Shown here: positions 46,550 to 55,544 of the stretch, one piece after another
Position numbering within the stretch: the first letter of the stretch is position 1
How the letters are laid out: every line of letters begins with the position of its first letter
Source of the DNA: Rhizobium sp. ACO-34A
GTDB taxonomy: Bacteria; Pseudomonadota; Alphaproteobacteria; Rhizobiales; Rhizobiaceae
Direction of reading: 5' to 3'
Assembly: GCA_002600635.1 (NCBI GenBank)
Contig: CP021371.1
Location: 623,001-687,000 of the forward strand
DNA: 64,000 nucleotides
Made by a program: the position numbers and the translations under genes
Notes under the pieces: generated by a model
What the model was told of the DNA's origin: nothing
Database searches by the model: none
The model's input: the letters and a program-made list of their open reading frames with translations, nothing else

Positions 46550-47181
46550 CGCAGGCGGCAGCGAGGCTCCGAATCTCCCAGAATAGAAGAGTGCCAGATG
46601 GATCGTTGGATTGCCAAAAGTGACCAACGATCCAAGACATCTCAAACTAACAGGGGGTAACAAAATGGGTTCCATCCCAGACTTTGAAATGGCTAAAAGG
46701 ATTGCCTTCGAATGCAGCCAAGCCAAACACGATCACCGTCAAACCGAGGATCGTCGATCGGTGTTTCTTCTGCCGTCCTGTCTAGGAGACACCATGCTGA
46801 CTAACATTAGGACATTGTTGGGTAAATTGATCTCCAGCTATCGTAGCTAGGGGCCACCGATGCATTCTGGTCAGGGGGGCGATGCGCCGACCCACCCTGT
46901 TGCGCCCGGCGAGCGAAGGTGATGGATATCGCGCACTGACCTGGGGTTGAGGCACCAGAGAGGCGCCCGCGCCGGAGGCGTCGAAATGTGGGAAACCGAC
47001 TATTCTCGTCTGGAAGGCCATCCTGAATTCTTGTGTTGAGACATGCGAAAATTGCATATCAGACCTGCGCGGCTTGAGACTGAAGGATGATTGCGCCGGT
47101 AGAGGGCCGGCCAGTAAGCCTTTGGCCACCTGAATTGCTGTAAGGCAATCGGCATAGTCGTTGGATAAAAAGGGAAGAGAT
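46550..47181. other. Island-backbone junction region without a supported gene
   Basis: 632 bp. Only short frames are present. One mini-ORF of 18 codons at 46794-46850 has a good AGGAGA SD but no known relatives. The region ends with a GGGAAGAG SD for the CoA-transferase gene. No IS ends, integrase piece or convincing copy of the tRNA-Arg 3' end was found. It could mark the right boundary of the acquired region. Confidence 0.45.
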
Positions 47182-48675
47182 ATGTTGCGCGACCGGATCC
47201 GATACAAGCCCCTGCTTGACCGTGTGGTCAGTGCCGACCAGGCCGCCAGCCTTATCAAGGATGGCATGACGGTCGGCATGAGCGGCTTCACGCGTGCCGG
47301 CGAGGCCAAGGCTGTGCCGCTGGCGCTTGCCGAGCGTGCCCGCAAGGATCCCCTGAAGATCACGCTGATGACCGGCGCTTCGCTGGGCAACGATCTCGAC
47401 AAGACACTGGCCGAAGCCCACGTGCTCGCTCGCCGTATTCCTTTCCAGTCCGATCCGGGTCTGCGCAAGGCGATCAACGCCGGCGAGGTCATGTTCATCG
47501 ACCAGCACCTGTCTGAAACGGTCGAGCAGCTTCGAACCAACCAGATCAAGCCGGTCGATATCGCTGTCATCGAGGCAGTCGCCATCACCGAGCATGGCGG
47601 CATCGTGCCGACGACGTCGGTGGGCAACTCCGCAAGCTTTGCGATCCTTGCCGACAAGGTCATCGTGGAACTCAACCTCTCGCAGCCGGTAACGCTCGAA
47701 GGCCTCCACGACATTTATATTCCGACCCGTCGTCCGGCGCGCATGCCGATCCCTGTGGTCACGCCGGAGGCCCGTGTCGGCCTGCCGTTCATTCCGATCC
47801 CGCCGGAAAAGATCGTTGCGATCGTGGTTTCGGAAAAGCACGACAGCTCCGCCACCATCCAACCGCCAGACTCCGAGACCAAGGCAATCGCCGGTCACCT
47901 CACGGACTTCCTGCTGAACGAAGTGAAGCAGGGCCGCATGGGCTATGAGCTGCAGCCGCTCCAGGCCGGCATCGGCACCATCGCCAACGCCGTGCTTCAC
48001 GGCTTCATCGATACGCCCTTCCATGATCTGAAGATGTATTCGGAAGTGCTGCAGGATTCGACTTTCGAGCTGTTCGATGCCGGCAAGATGACCTTTGCTT
48101 CCGGCTCGTCGATCACGCTGTCGGCCGAGATGTACCAGAAGGTGCTGCCGCGCCTTGCCGAATACAAGCATCGTCTGATCCTGCGCCCGCAGGAAATCAG
48201 CAACCATCCGGAAGTCATCCGTCGTCTCGGCCTCATCTGTATCAACACGGCGCTCGAGTTCGACATTTACGGCAATGTCAACTCGACGCATGTCGGCGGC
48301 ACACACATGATGAACGGCATTGGCGGTTCGGGCGATTTCGCCCGCAACGGCTTCATGTCGATCTTCGTCACCAAGTCGATCGCCAAGAATGGCGCCATCT
48401 CCTCGGTTGTGCCGATGGTGAGCCATGTCGACCACACCGAACATGACGTTGACGTGCTGGCAACGGAGGTCGGTCTCGCCGACCTGCGCGGCCTCGCACC
48501 TCGCGAGCGCGCGGCGACAATCATCGCCAACTGCGTTGAACCCGGCTACCGCGATGCCCTGCAGGATTACTTCGACCGCGCCGTGAAACGCGGCGGCCAT
48601 ACGCCCCATCTCATCGAGGAGGCGCTGTCCTGGCATGTGAACCTGCGTGAGAAGGGGACCATGCGGCCCGCCTGA
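47182..48675 (+). CDS. Acetyl-CoA hydrolase/transferase family protein (succinate:acetyl-CoA CoA-transferase type)
   Basis: 497 residues from the ATG at 47182. MSGFTRAGEAKAVPLAL near the N-terminus, GIGTIANAVLHGF before the active site, and MYSEVLQDSTFELFDAG, whose Glu288 corresponds to the catalytic glutamate that forms the glutamyl-CoA intermediate in AarC-like enzymes. NGIGGSGDFARNGFMSIF is also typical. It moves CoA between acetyl- or propionyl-CoA and succinate or acetate. It stands alone, converging with the ArsR gene. Confidence 0.9.
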   Translation: MLRDRIRYKPLLDRVVSADQAASLIKDGMTVGMSGFTRAGEAKAVPLALAERARKDPLKITLMTGASLGNDLDKTLAEAHVLARRIPFQSDPGLRKAINAGEVMFIDQHLSETVEQLRTNQIKPVDIAVIEAVAITEHGGIVPTTSVGNSASFAILADKVIVELNLSQPVTLEGLHDIYIPTRRPARMPIPVVTPEARVGLPFIPIPPEKIVAIVVSEKHDSSATIQPPDSETKAIAGHLTDFLLNEVKQGRMGYELQPLQAGIGTIANAVLHGFIDTPFHDLKMYSEVLQDSTFELFDAGKMTFASGSSITLSAEMYQKVLPRLAEYKHRLILRPQEISNHPEVIRRLGLICINTALEFDIYGNVNSTHVGGTHMMNGIGGSGDFARNGFMSIFVTKSIAKNGAISSVVPMVSHVDHTEHDVDVLATEVGLADLRGLAPRERAATIIANCVEPGYRDALQDYFDRAVKRGGHTPHLIEEALSWHVNLREKGTMRPA

Positions 48676-48681
48676 GGCGGG

Positions 48682-48984
48682 TCACACGGCGCAGTAGGTT
48701 TCGTACAAAGTCGTAATGACGTTGCGTGCCGGTTCGCTCTCGATCCGGTACCAGATCGTCTGGCCATCCCGGCGTCCGGCAATGATCTTGTCGCGACGCA
48801 GGAGCGCCAGATGTTGCGACACGGTCGAATCCCGGATGCCGAGAAATTCAGCGAGCTGTCCGACGGATTGCTCGCCTTCTGCCAGTTGACAAAGAATCAG
48901 CAGCCGGTGGCGATTGGCGAGCGCTTTGAGCAGCTCGCTAGCGTCATCGGCTGCAGCCTGCATTAAATCGGGGTCAATTTTCAT
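48682..48984 (-). CDS. ArsR family repressor of the BigR/SqrR dithiol type
   Basis: 100 residues, a winged helix with QSVGQLAEFLGIRDSTVSQHLALLR as recognition region (here about 38-62). Two cysteines, Cys32 (LILCQL) and Cys98 (TYCAV), are 66 residues apart, the same spacing as the sulfide-sensing pair of BigR (42/108) and SqrR (41/107). No arsenic-type CVC metal site is seen. These repressors release DNA when persulfide links the two cysteines. The usual sulfur genes (rhodanese-dioxygenase, YeeE) are not adjacent. A short palindrome CGTAGCTACG at 48990-48999 lies just upstream. Confidence 0.85.
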   Translation of the reverse strand: MKIDPDLMQAAADDASELLKALANRHRLLILCQLAEGEQSVGQLAEFLGIRDSTVSQHLALLRRDKIIAGRRDGQTIWYRIESEPARNVITTLYETYCAV

Positions 48985-49357
48985 TTTCGCGTAGCTACGT
49001 TAGAACGAATACAGTAACAAGTGACCCACCCCGCCGATATGGGGTTCGAAATTGCGTGAAATTGCAAGACGTCAGGAGAGCGAAAGAGCATTTGTCCGCA
49101 ATGTTCTTCTGCAGGACATCTTGAAAGCGCTGCCCGGGGCTGCCTTGAACCTCCAGATCACTGAGTGAAAGAAGTAACAGCTCCGAAGGAACCGGTGGTT
49201 GAGCGTCTTCGCAGGAGGCTTGGGGGCTGGAAACCGGTCAGGAAGCCCGGTAAGACGAAGGCCGCTGCTTTTGTCTTGCGTTGGAGGGCTTCAGCCTTTG
49301 ACATGCGCCGAACCTGATATCGGAACTCGACGCGAGTTCTTTCGCCATGTCGGCAAA
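48985..49357. other. Intergenic region upstream of the DUF900 hydrolase
   Basis: About 370 bp between divergent genes. An open frame runs through 49199-49357 into the hydrolase, but it does not look like protein-family sequence. The short palindrome at 48990-48999 is the only symmetry I see near the ArsR start. Confidence 0.4.
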
Positions 49358-50605
49358 GTGGTCCGCAGCTTTTGCGTGCTTTCTCTCGTGTTGCCGGTGC
49401 TGGCGACCTGTGCCGGCCGTCCCATTGGTGTCATGGAGCCGGTTGGAAAGTTGGGGGATGGCGCAACCCGCGTGGACCTGATCGCGGCGACGACCCGCGC
49501 GCCTGCCGCCGACAAGGCGATTCTCTTTACCGGCGAGCGTGGTAGTGGTCTGATGCTCGATGCGGTCACGATTTCCATTCCGCCCGACGGCAAGCGCGAA
49601 ATCGGGCAGGTGCAATGGCCGAAGAAGCTTCCGCCGAATCTTCAAAAGGATTTCGCGACGGTTGCCGTCGAACCGATCGAGACGAAACAGGAAGGCGTCA
49701 AGTGGCTCGCCGGACATGTGCCGAAGAGCCGTCGCGTGCTGGTCTTCATCCATGGCTTCAACAATCTCTATGAGGACGCGGTTTACCGCTTCGCCCAGAT
49801 CGTCCACGATTCCAAGGCCGATGTTGTTCCGGTGGTGTTCACCTGGCCGTCACGCGGCTCTGTCTTCGATTATGCCTATGACAAGGAAAGCACCAACTAC
49901 TCTCGCGACGCGCTTGAGGATCTGCTGACCCAGATCGCGCGCAATCCGGCCGTGGGAGAGGTGACCGTCATGGCCCATTCCATGGGGACCTGGCTTGCAG
50001 TCGAATCCCTTCGCCAGATGGCGATCCGCAACGGCCGCATCGATCCGAAGATCAGCAATGTCATTCTCGCCGCGCCGGACCTGGATGTCGATGTCTTCGC
50101 CCAACAGTACCGCAGCTTTGGCACCAAGCCGCCGCATTTCACGCTCTTCGTTTCGCGTGACGACAGGGCTCTCACGCTCTCGAAGCGTATTTCCGGCAAT
50201 GTGGAGCGCCTCGGCCGCATCGATCCTGCGGCCGAGCCCTATCGCAGCGAACTGGAAAAGGCCGGCATCACCGTGCTGGATCTGACCAAGCTGAAATCCG
50301 GCGACAAGCTCAATCACGGCAAGTTTGCCGAAAGTCCGGAAGTCGTGCGCCTGATAGGTGATCGCCTCATTGCCGGCCAGGCGGTGACGGAATCCAGCAT
50401 CGGCCTTGGCGAAAGCCTGGGTGCGGTGGCAATCGGGGCAACGAGCACTGTCGGGCAGGCGGCAAGCTCAGTGATTTCGGCTCCGATTGCGATCTTCGAT
50501 CCTCGCACCCGCCGGAACTACGGCCAGCAATTGCTGCTGCTCGGCGACTCCGCGGGCAATACCGTCGAAGCCGTTGGCGACAGTCTGGGAACAACGGCGA
50601 AGTGA
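49358..50605 (+). CDS. Alpha/beta hydrolase lipoprotein, DUF900 family
   Basis: About 415 residues from the GTG at 49358. With that start the N-terminus is a lipoprotein signal (VVRSFCVLSLVLPVLATCAG, lipobox Cys near residue 17). The hydrolase core has VLVFIHGFNNLYEDAVYRF, the nucleophile elbow MAHSMGTWLAV and the DUF900 pattern VVFTWPSRGSVFDYAYDKES. The frame stays open to 49199, but the extra 53 residues are not family-like. Likely an envelope esterase of unknown substrate. Start choice is uncertain. Confidence 0.78.
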   Translation: MVRSFCVLSLVLPVLATCAGRPIGVMEPVGKLGDGATRVDLIAATTRAPAADKAILFTGERGSGLMLDAVTISIPPDGKREIGQVQWPKKLPPNLQKDFATVAVEPIETKQEGVKWLAGHVPKSRRVLVFIHGFNNLYEDAVYRFAQIVHDSKADVVPVVFTWPSRGSVFDYAYDKESTNYSRDALEDLLTQIARNPAVGEVTVMAHSMGTWLAVESLRQMAIRNGRIDPKISNVILAAPDLDVDVFAQQYRSFGTKPPHFTLFVSRDDRALTLSKRISGNVERLGRIDPAAEPYRSELEKAGITVLDLTKLKSGDKLNHGKFAESPEVVRLIGDRLIAGQAVTESSIGLGESLGAVAIGATSTVGQAASSVISAPIAIFDPRTRRNYGQQLLLLGDSAGNTVEAVGDSLGTTAK

Positions 50606-50609
50606 CGGA

Positions 50610-51011
50610 TCAGCGCCCTGCGGGGTGAAAACGGAAGAGCGGCTTGCCGTAACCGGCAAGCGCGCCGTCGCCGACCAGCAGTTCGGCAAGAACACCGTCC
50701 TGCGGTGCAAGAACGGGACGCAGCAACATTTCGACCTGCAGATAGCCGATGATTTCGCCGTTGCGAACGAGACGCGGCAGCTCTGCCGGCTGCCGGTTGT
50801 CGGGATGCGTTGACCGAAAGATCCCTATGAAAGGCGCCGGGATTTCGATGCTCTGGCGGGCCGGGGTGGGTTCCTCGTGCCGGACGGGACCGATCTCGCT
50901 GACCCGGCCGTTGCTGACCAGTATGTGTCGTGTTTCGTCCTCATATTCGAATTCGGCGATGCCGTATTGTTCTACCAGTCTGAGGACTGACTGCAGCCAC
51001 GCATCGCTCAT
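50610..51011 (-). CDS. BCCP-like protein lacking the biotinylated lysine
   Basis: 133 residues. It aligns along its whole length with the AccB encoded two genes upstream: an N-terminal helical part, a linker, and a C-terminal lipoyl/biotinyl-type domain ([36 protein letters not shown]). The AMKM motif of AccB (Lys117) aligns with VEML here, so the lysine is replaced by Met95 and biotin cannot attach. It overlaps accC by 4 bp and closes the pxpA-accB-accC operon. It may be a structural or regulatory subunit of a carboxylase-like complex. Confidence 0.75.
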   Translation of the reverse strand: MSDAWLQSVLRLVEQYGIAEFEYEDETRHILVSNGRVSEIGPVRHEEPTPARQSIEIPAPFIGIFRSTHPDNRQPAELPRLVRNGEIIGYLQVEMLLRPVLAPQDGVLAELLVGDGALAGYGKPLFRFHPAGR

Positions 51012-52369
51012 CGGTTTTGCCTCCCGAAGCCCTCGGCAAGCAGGCGCTCGAGGTGGTGAATATCGAAACCGCCCGCGATGATGCCCGGTTCATCGAGAAG
51101 TGCCTGATGCAGCGGGATTGTCGTGTCCGGTCCCGTGATCGCCGTTTCGGCCAGCGCGCGCCGCATGCGGGAAAGCGCGATTTCGCGTGTGGGACCATGG
51201 GCGATCAGCTTGGCGATCAGCGAATCGTAATGCGGTGGGATCGTGTAGCCGGGATAGAGATGCGTATCCATCCGTACACCGGGACCGCCCGGCGCGATGA
51301 AACGGGATACCTGGCCGGGCGAGGGCATGAACGTGAAGGGGTGCTCGGCATTGATGCGGCATTCGATGGCATGGCCGGAGAAGAGCACGTCTTCCTGCTT
51401 CACCTGAAGCGGTTCGCCCATCGCGATCTTCAATTGCTCGCGGACGATATCGATACCGGTGATTTCTTCCGTGACGGGATGCTCGACCTGAATCCGCGTA
51501 TTCATTTCGATGAAATAGAAGCCGCCGTTCTCGTACAGGAATTCGAAGGTGCCAGCGCCGCGATAGCCGATGGCGATGCAGGCCTCGGCACAGCGCCTGC
51601 CGATCGCGTCGATAGCTTCGGCGTCGATCCCGGGAGGCGGAGCTTCCTCGATCAGTTTCTGGTGACGGCGCTGCGTTGAACAGTCGCGCGCGCCAAGGTG
51701 GATGGCATGGCCATGCGCATCGGCCAGCACCTGGATCTCGACATGGCGCGGATATTCAAGGAAGCGTTCCAGATAGACTTCCGGGTTGCCGAAGGCGCGG
51801 CCGGCTTCCTCGCGGGCCATCTGTACTGCTGAAGTCAGCGCCGCGGGTTCGCGCACGATCCGCATGCCGCGTCCGCCACCACCACCCGATGCCTTGACGA
51901 TCAGCGGATAGCCGACCTCGTCGCCAATGGCTGCAATAGCTCTCTGATCGTCGGGCAGTGCACTGTCCGGGCCGGGCACGCAGGGAACTCCGGCTGCGAT
52001 CATCGCCCGCTTGGCGGACACCTTGTCGCCCATCATGCGGATCGCGGCTACAGGTGGTCCGACAAAGGTTATTCCCGCGGATTCGACGATGGCGGCGAAG
52101 CGGGCGTTCTCGGAGAGAAAGCCATAGCCGGGATGGATGGCCCCTGCGCCGGTGAGTTTCGCCGCAAGTAGGATCTCATCGATATCGAGATAGCTGCGGG
52201 CGGCCGGAGCCGGTCCGATGCAGAGCGCCTGATCGGCGAGCTGGACGTGGCGCAGATCACGGTCGGCCTCGGAATGGATGGCGATGGTCCTGAGGCCGAG
52301 GTCGCGGCAGGCTCTGAGAATGCGCAGGGCGATTTCCCCGCGATTTGCGATCAGGACGCTGTCGAACAT
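51008..52369 (-). CDS. accC: Biotin carboxylase (AccC-like)
   Basis: 453 residues from the ATG at 52369. [23 protein letters not shown]-grasp loop [31 protein letters not shown], and [20 protein letters not shown] are all present, so it is likely active. It carboxylates biotin on BCCP with ATP and bicarbonate. The context (pxpA and accB upstream, BCCP-like gene downstream, pxpBC divergent) marks it as a catabolic paralog rather than the fatty-acid AccC. Confidence 0.93.
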   Translation of the reverse strand: MFDSVLIANRGEIALRILRACRDLGLRTIAIHSEADRDLRHVQLADQALCIGPAPAARSYLDIDEILLAAKLTGAGAIHPGYGFLSENARFAAIVESAGITFVGPPVAAIRMMGDKVSAKRAMIAAGVPCVPGPDSALPDDQRAIAAIGDEVGYPLIVKASGGGGGRGMRIVREPAALTSAVQMAREEAGRAFGNPEVYLERFLEYPRHVEIQVLADAHGHAIHLGARDCSTQRRHQKLIEEAPPPGIDAEAIDAIGRRCAEACIAIGYRGAGTFEFLYENGGFYFIEMNTRIQVEHPVTEEITGIDIVREQLKIAMGEPLQVKQEDVLFSGHAIECRINAEHPFTFMPSPGQVSRFIAPGGPGVRMDTHLYPGYTIPPHYDSLIAKLIAHGPTREIALSRMRRALAETAITGPDTTIPLHQALLDEPGIIAGGFDIHHLERLLAEGFGRQNR

Positions 52370-52373
52370 CGGG

Positions 52374-52835
52374 TCAGTCCGCAATCAGGGTGATGAGGGG
52401 TGTTCCGGCAGTCACCGGCTGCCCGTCCTCCATGAGGATATGGCCGACGCGGCCGCCAAGGGGAGCCTCGACAGGATTCAGCATCTTCATCGCCTCGATC
52501 AGCGCCAGCGTCTGGCCTTCCTTGATGACGTCGCCTTCCTTGGCGTAAGGCTCGGCGCCCGGTGACGGCGCGCGGTAGAAGGTGCCGGGCAGACCTGCGA
52601 CCACCACCGTCTCCACGCTGTCTTCTACCTCCGGCAGGGCCAGAAGCGAGGCAATCTCGGCGGCGGCCATTGCTTCCGGCGATTCACTCCGCGCCGAGGC
52701 CGGGATGACGGATCCACCAGACCGCCCCGCGGTCTTGGACAGGCGGATGCGCATGCCGTTTTCCGAGACTTCAAGTTCGTTCAGCGACGAATCCTGCAGC
52801 ATTTCCATAAGTTTGGCGATCGTGGCCAGATCCAT
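52374..52835 (-). CDS. accB: Biotin carboxyl carrier protein (AccB-like)
   Basis: 153 residues. N-terminal helix [20 protein letters not shown], Ala/Glu linker, and a biotinyl domain with the canonical [12 protein letters not shown] (Lys117). It lies 9 bp behind pxpA and 4 bp before accC, so all are cotranscribed. It carries the carboxyl group for a partner carboxyltransferase, plausibly PxpC, which is annotated in many genomes as a biotin-dependent carboxyltransferase-like protein. Confidence 0.93.
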   Translation of the reverse strand: MDLATIAKLMEMLQDSSLNELEVSENGMRIRLSKTAGRSGGSVIPASARSESPEAMAAAEIASLLALPEVEDSVETVVVAGLPGTFYRAPSPGAEPYAKEGDVIKEGQTLALIEAMKMLNPVEAPLGGRVGHILMEDGQPVTAGTPLITLIAD

Positions 52836-52844
52836 GCGATGTCC

Positions 52845-53609
52845 TCAGTGCAGGAAGTTGCGGATGGTGATGCCGGCATCTTCCAGCCCGGCGCGCACCT
52901 TTGCGGCAATGCCGACGGCAGAGGGCGTGTCGCTGTGCACGCAAATCGAATCGATCGGCGTCACGATGGAGCGTCCGGTGATCGTCTCGATCGCGCCGTT
53001 CGTAACCATGCGCGCCACCCGTTCGGCCGCCGTTGCCGCATCATGGATGACCGCGCCCGGCTTGCTGCGATGAACGAGGAAGCCTTCATCCGTGTAGGCC
53101 CTGTCTGCGAAGATCTCGGACCGGCAGGCAAGCCCCATTTTCCGCGCCAGCCGTTCCTGATGTCCGAGCGCGATGGTGAGGCATACGAGGTTTGGATCGA
53201 CCGCCTTGATCGCATTGTTGACGGCCTGCGCCACGCTCTCATCCTGCTGTGTCAGGTTGCCGAGCGCGCCATGGGCTTTCACATGGGTGATCGGATGGCC
53301 GGCATAGGTCGCCAGAGCCTGCGCCGCGCCGATCTGGTAGGCGACGAGCCGCTCGATCTCTCCGGCCGAAAAGGGAATGTTGCGCCGCCCGAAACCCCAG
53401 AGATCGGGAAAGCCGGGGTGGGCACCGACCGCCACGCCCTTTTCCTTGGCCAGCGAAAAAGTCTGCGCCATGATTTCGGGATCGCCGGCATGCAGTCCGC
53501 AGGCTATGTTGGCGGAACTGACGATCGACAGCATCGCCGCGTCGTCGCCCATCCTGTAGGCGCCGAAGCCTTCACCCATGTCCGAGTTGAGATCGACGCT
53601 GAGGCTCAT
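52845..53609 (-). CDS. pxpA: 5-oxoprolinase subunit A, LamB/YcsF family
   Basis: 254 residues from the ATG at 53609. DLNSDMGEGFGAYRMGDDAA, SSANIACGLHAGDPEIM, GAHPGFPDLWGFGRR and THVKAHGALGN are the LamB/YcsF signatures. PxpA with PxpB and PxpC cleaves 5-oxoproline (or a related lactam) to glutamate using ATP. The upstream open frame to 54434 is only antisense to pxpB. It is divergent from pxpB across a repeat element. Confidence 0.92.
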   Translation of the reverse strand: MSLSVDLNSDMGEGFGAYRMGDDAAMLSIVSSANIACGLHAGDPEIMAQTFSLAKEKGVAVGAHPGFPDLWGFGRRNIPFSAGEIERLVAYQIGAAQALATYAGHPITHVKAHGALGNLTQQDESVAQAVNNAIKAVDPNLVCLTIALGHQERLARKMGLACRSEIFADRAYTDEGFLVHRSKPGAVIHDAATAAERVARMVTNGAIETITGRSIVTPIDSICVHSDTPSAVGIAAKVRAGLEDAGITIRNFLH

Positions 53610-53640
53610 GTCTTTGCTCCCGTGTGTTCGGTCCGCCAAT

Positions 53641-53748
53641 TCTAGAGCATAATCCGACCGGAGTGAAACGAGGAACGGTAAGATTATGCTTAAAAAATAA
53701 GGTTTTAGAGCGCTGATACGAATTGTTCGGATCAAAGCGCACTCTAAA
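53641..53748. repeat. Intergenic two-hairpin repeat element (RIME-like)
   Basis: Two neighbouring imperfect hairpins: AGCATAAT/ATTATGCT (about 53646-53690) and TTAGAGCGC/GCGC-CTCTAA (about 53705-53748), bounded by TCTAGAGC-type ends. The layout resembles the element at 60469-60572 and the palindromic intergenic mosaics common in Rhizobiaceae. Confidence 0.55.
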
Positions 53749-53837
53749 TGGAGCTTCGGTGCGCAGACAATGGCGGCCGTGAAGAAATGCTTGGGGTCTC
53801 CACAGGCTTCTGATATATCACATTCGACGAGGTTATC

Positions 53838-54518
53838 ATGACAGGCACCATGAGCGAGAGCGACGGCAATCCGAGAGTGAGCGCGGAAGGCGCGGGCTCC
53901 CTGCTGCTCGACGTTGCCGGGGAGGTCTTCGATCAATCGAGACAGGAGCGTATCTGGACGCTGGCCGAGGCCTTGAAGGGGCTTGCCGGCGTTCTCGAAA
54001 CGGCGCCGGGCATGAACAATCTCATGGTCGTCTTCGATCCGCTGCGTCTCGATCCGGACTTGCTGCAGGCGAAGCTTCTTGCCGGCTGGGAAAAGGCTGA
54101 GGCCGGTCACTCCCGTGGCCGTCTGGTGGAGATTTCCGTCGTTTACGGCGGTCCGGGCGGTGCCGATCTCGCTGAAGTCGCCGAGGCCAAGGGGATGACG
54201 CCCCGGGCATTGGTCGAACTTCACGCCGCTCCGGTCTACTCCGTGGCCGCGGTGGGAGCCATGCCGGGTTTCGTCTATCTTTCGGGCCTCGACCCGAAGC
54301 TGGCGATACCGCGCCGTGCCGTGCCGCGCATGGGCGTTCCAGAGGGTTCGGTGATCATCGGCGGCGCGCAGGCCGGCATCATGCCGCTCACCGCACCTTC
54401 CGGCTGGCACATTCTCGGCCACACGGATTTCCATCTTTTCGATCCATCCCGCGAACAGCCGGCCGCCCTTCGTCCCGGCGACAAGATCCGTTTTGTGCCG
54501 AAGGAGATCCTGGCATGA
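53838..54518 (+). CDS. pxpB: 5-oxoprolinase subunit B, KipI family
   Basis: 226 residues. VGAMPGFVYLSGLDPKLAIP, PRRAVPRMGVPEGSVIIGG and PLTAPSGWHILGHTD are the KipI/PxpB (allophanate hydrolase subunit 1-like) signatures. It overlaps pxpC by 4 bp. A second ATG at 53850 could also serve as start. With PxpA and PxpC it forms the ATP-dependent lactam-hydrolysing complex. Confidence 0.92.
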   Translation: MTGTMSESDGNPRVSAEGAGSLLLDVAGEVFDQSRQERIWTLAEALKGLAGVLETAPGMNNLMVVFDPLRLDPDLLQAKLLAGWEKAEAGHSRGRLVEISVVYGGPGGADLAEVAEAKGMTPRALVELHAAPVYSVAAVGAMPGFVYLSGLDPKLAIPRRAVPRMGVPEGSVIIGGAQAGIMPLTAPSGWHILGHTDFHLFDPSREQPAALRPGDKIRFVPKEILA

Positions 54519-55519
54519 TCGAGATCCTGACGACAGGTGCCGCCAACAGCGTGCAGGATCTCGGCCGTTTCGGCTATCTCGATGCCGGTGTTTCTCGCTC
54601 CGGTGCGATGGACGGGCCGGCGCTTGAAGCCGCCAACCTCATGCTGGGCAATGATCCCGATGCGCCGGGGCTGGAGATCGCCGTCTTCCCGTTCCGCATT
54701 CGCTTTGAGGCCCCGACGCTTGTTTCCGTGACCGGTGCGGATTGCCCGGTGACGCTCGGCGGCAGGAGTTATCCGTCGTGGTGGGTCCTGCAGCTCCGCC
54801 CCAGCGACGTGCTGGAACTCGGTTTGCCCCGTTCGGGAGCGCGAGCCTATGTCGGCTTTGCCGGCGGGATTTCCGTGCCTGCCGTGCTTGGCTCCGCTTC
54901 CACAGATATCAAGAGCGGCTGGGGTGGCTTCGAGGGCAGGGGCCTTCGGCGCGGCGACAGGCTGGAACTTTCGCATGGCCCCGCAGCGCTTACCAACCTG
55001 CCGGGCGGTTTCGGCATCGATCCGTCTGCCATGGGACGTCATGACGGTGCCGACAGACCCATCCGGGTCCTCGCCGGTGCCGAGCACGCGGTCTTCGATC
55101 CCGCTTCTCTTTCGGCCTTCGAGGCCACACCATGGCGTGTGACCGACGAGGCCAATCGTCAGGGCTATCGCCTTGCGGGTGCCGAGCTGAAACTGACCCG
55201 ACGCCTGGAACTCTTTTCCCACGGCATCATGCCGGGCACCGTCCAGGTGCCGCCCTCGGGGCAGCCGATCATCCAGCTGGCGGAAGCCAATACCTGCGGC
55301 GGCTACCCCAAGATCGCCCATGTCATCGAAGCCGATCTGTGGCGTCTGGCGCAGGCGCCTGTCGGAAGTGATCTGCGCTTCGTCGTCGTCGGGCGGCATG
55401 ATGCGGTCGAAGCCCTGAAGCGCCAGCGAGGTGCTCTCGCGCAGGTCGCGGCGTTCAGCGCGCTCGCCCGCAAGGAACCCTCTCACCATGAAGACCTGGC
55501 TGGTCTCGCGGTGAAATGA
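54515..55519 (+). CDS. pxpC: 5-oxoprolinase subunit C, KipA/biotin-dependent carboxyltransferase family
   Basis: 334 residues. EILTTGAANSVQDLGRFGYL, GVSRSGAMDGPALEAANLML near the N-terminus, and SHGIMPGTVQVPPSGQPI and GGYPKIAHVIEADLW toward the C-terminus, as in KipA/PxpC. It overlaps pxpB and is followed 25 bp later by the epimerase gene. Confidence 0.93.
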   Translation: MIEILTTGAANSVQDLGRFGYLDAGVSRSGAMDGPALEAANLMLGNDPDAPGLEIAVFPFRIRFEAPTLVSVTGADCPVTLGGRSYPSWWVLQLRPSDVLELGLPRSGARAYVGFAGGISVPAVLGSASTDIKSGWGGFEGRGLRRGDRLELSHGPAALTNLPGGFGIDPSAMGRHDGADRPIRVLAGAEHAVFDPASLSAFEATPWRVTDEANRQGYRLAGAELKLTRRLELFSHGIMPGTVQVPPSGQPIIQLAEANTCGGYPKIAHVIEADLWRLAQAPVGSDLRFVVVGRHDAVEALKRQRGALAQVAAFSALARKEPSHHEDLAGLAVK

Positions 55520-55544
55520 ACTGTTTGATTGATGGAGTAATCTC

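Noticed and set aside
46561..46590. Short stretch similar to the tRNA-Arg T-arm (CCGAATCTCC) as a possible right attachment site
   Set aside because: Only about ten bases resemble the tRNA and the rest differs. It is within chance expectation, so I do not call attR.
46611..46850. 79-codon plus-strand ORF at the island end
   Set aside because: No SD, no recognised similarity and odd composition; only the internal 18-codon mini-ORF has a good SD and even that is unproven.
47059..48636. 525-codon minus-strand frame
   Set aside because: Antisense shadow of the CoA-transferase gene.
53610..54434. Long N-terminal extension of the pxpA frame
   Set aside because: The extension is antisense to pxpB and crosses the intergenic repeat; the family start is at 53609.
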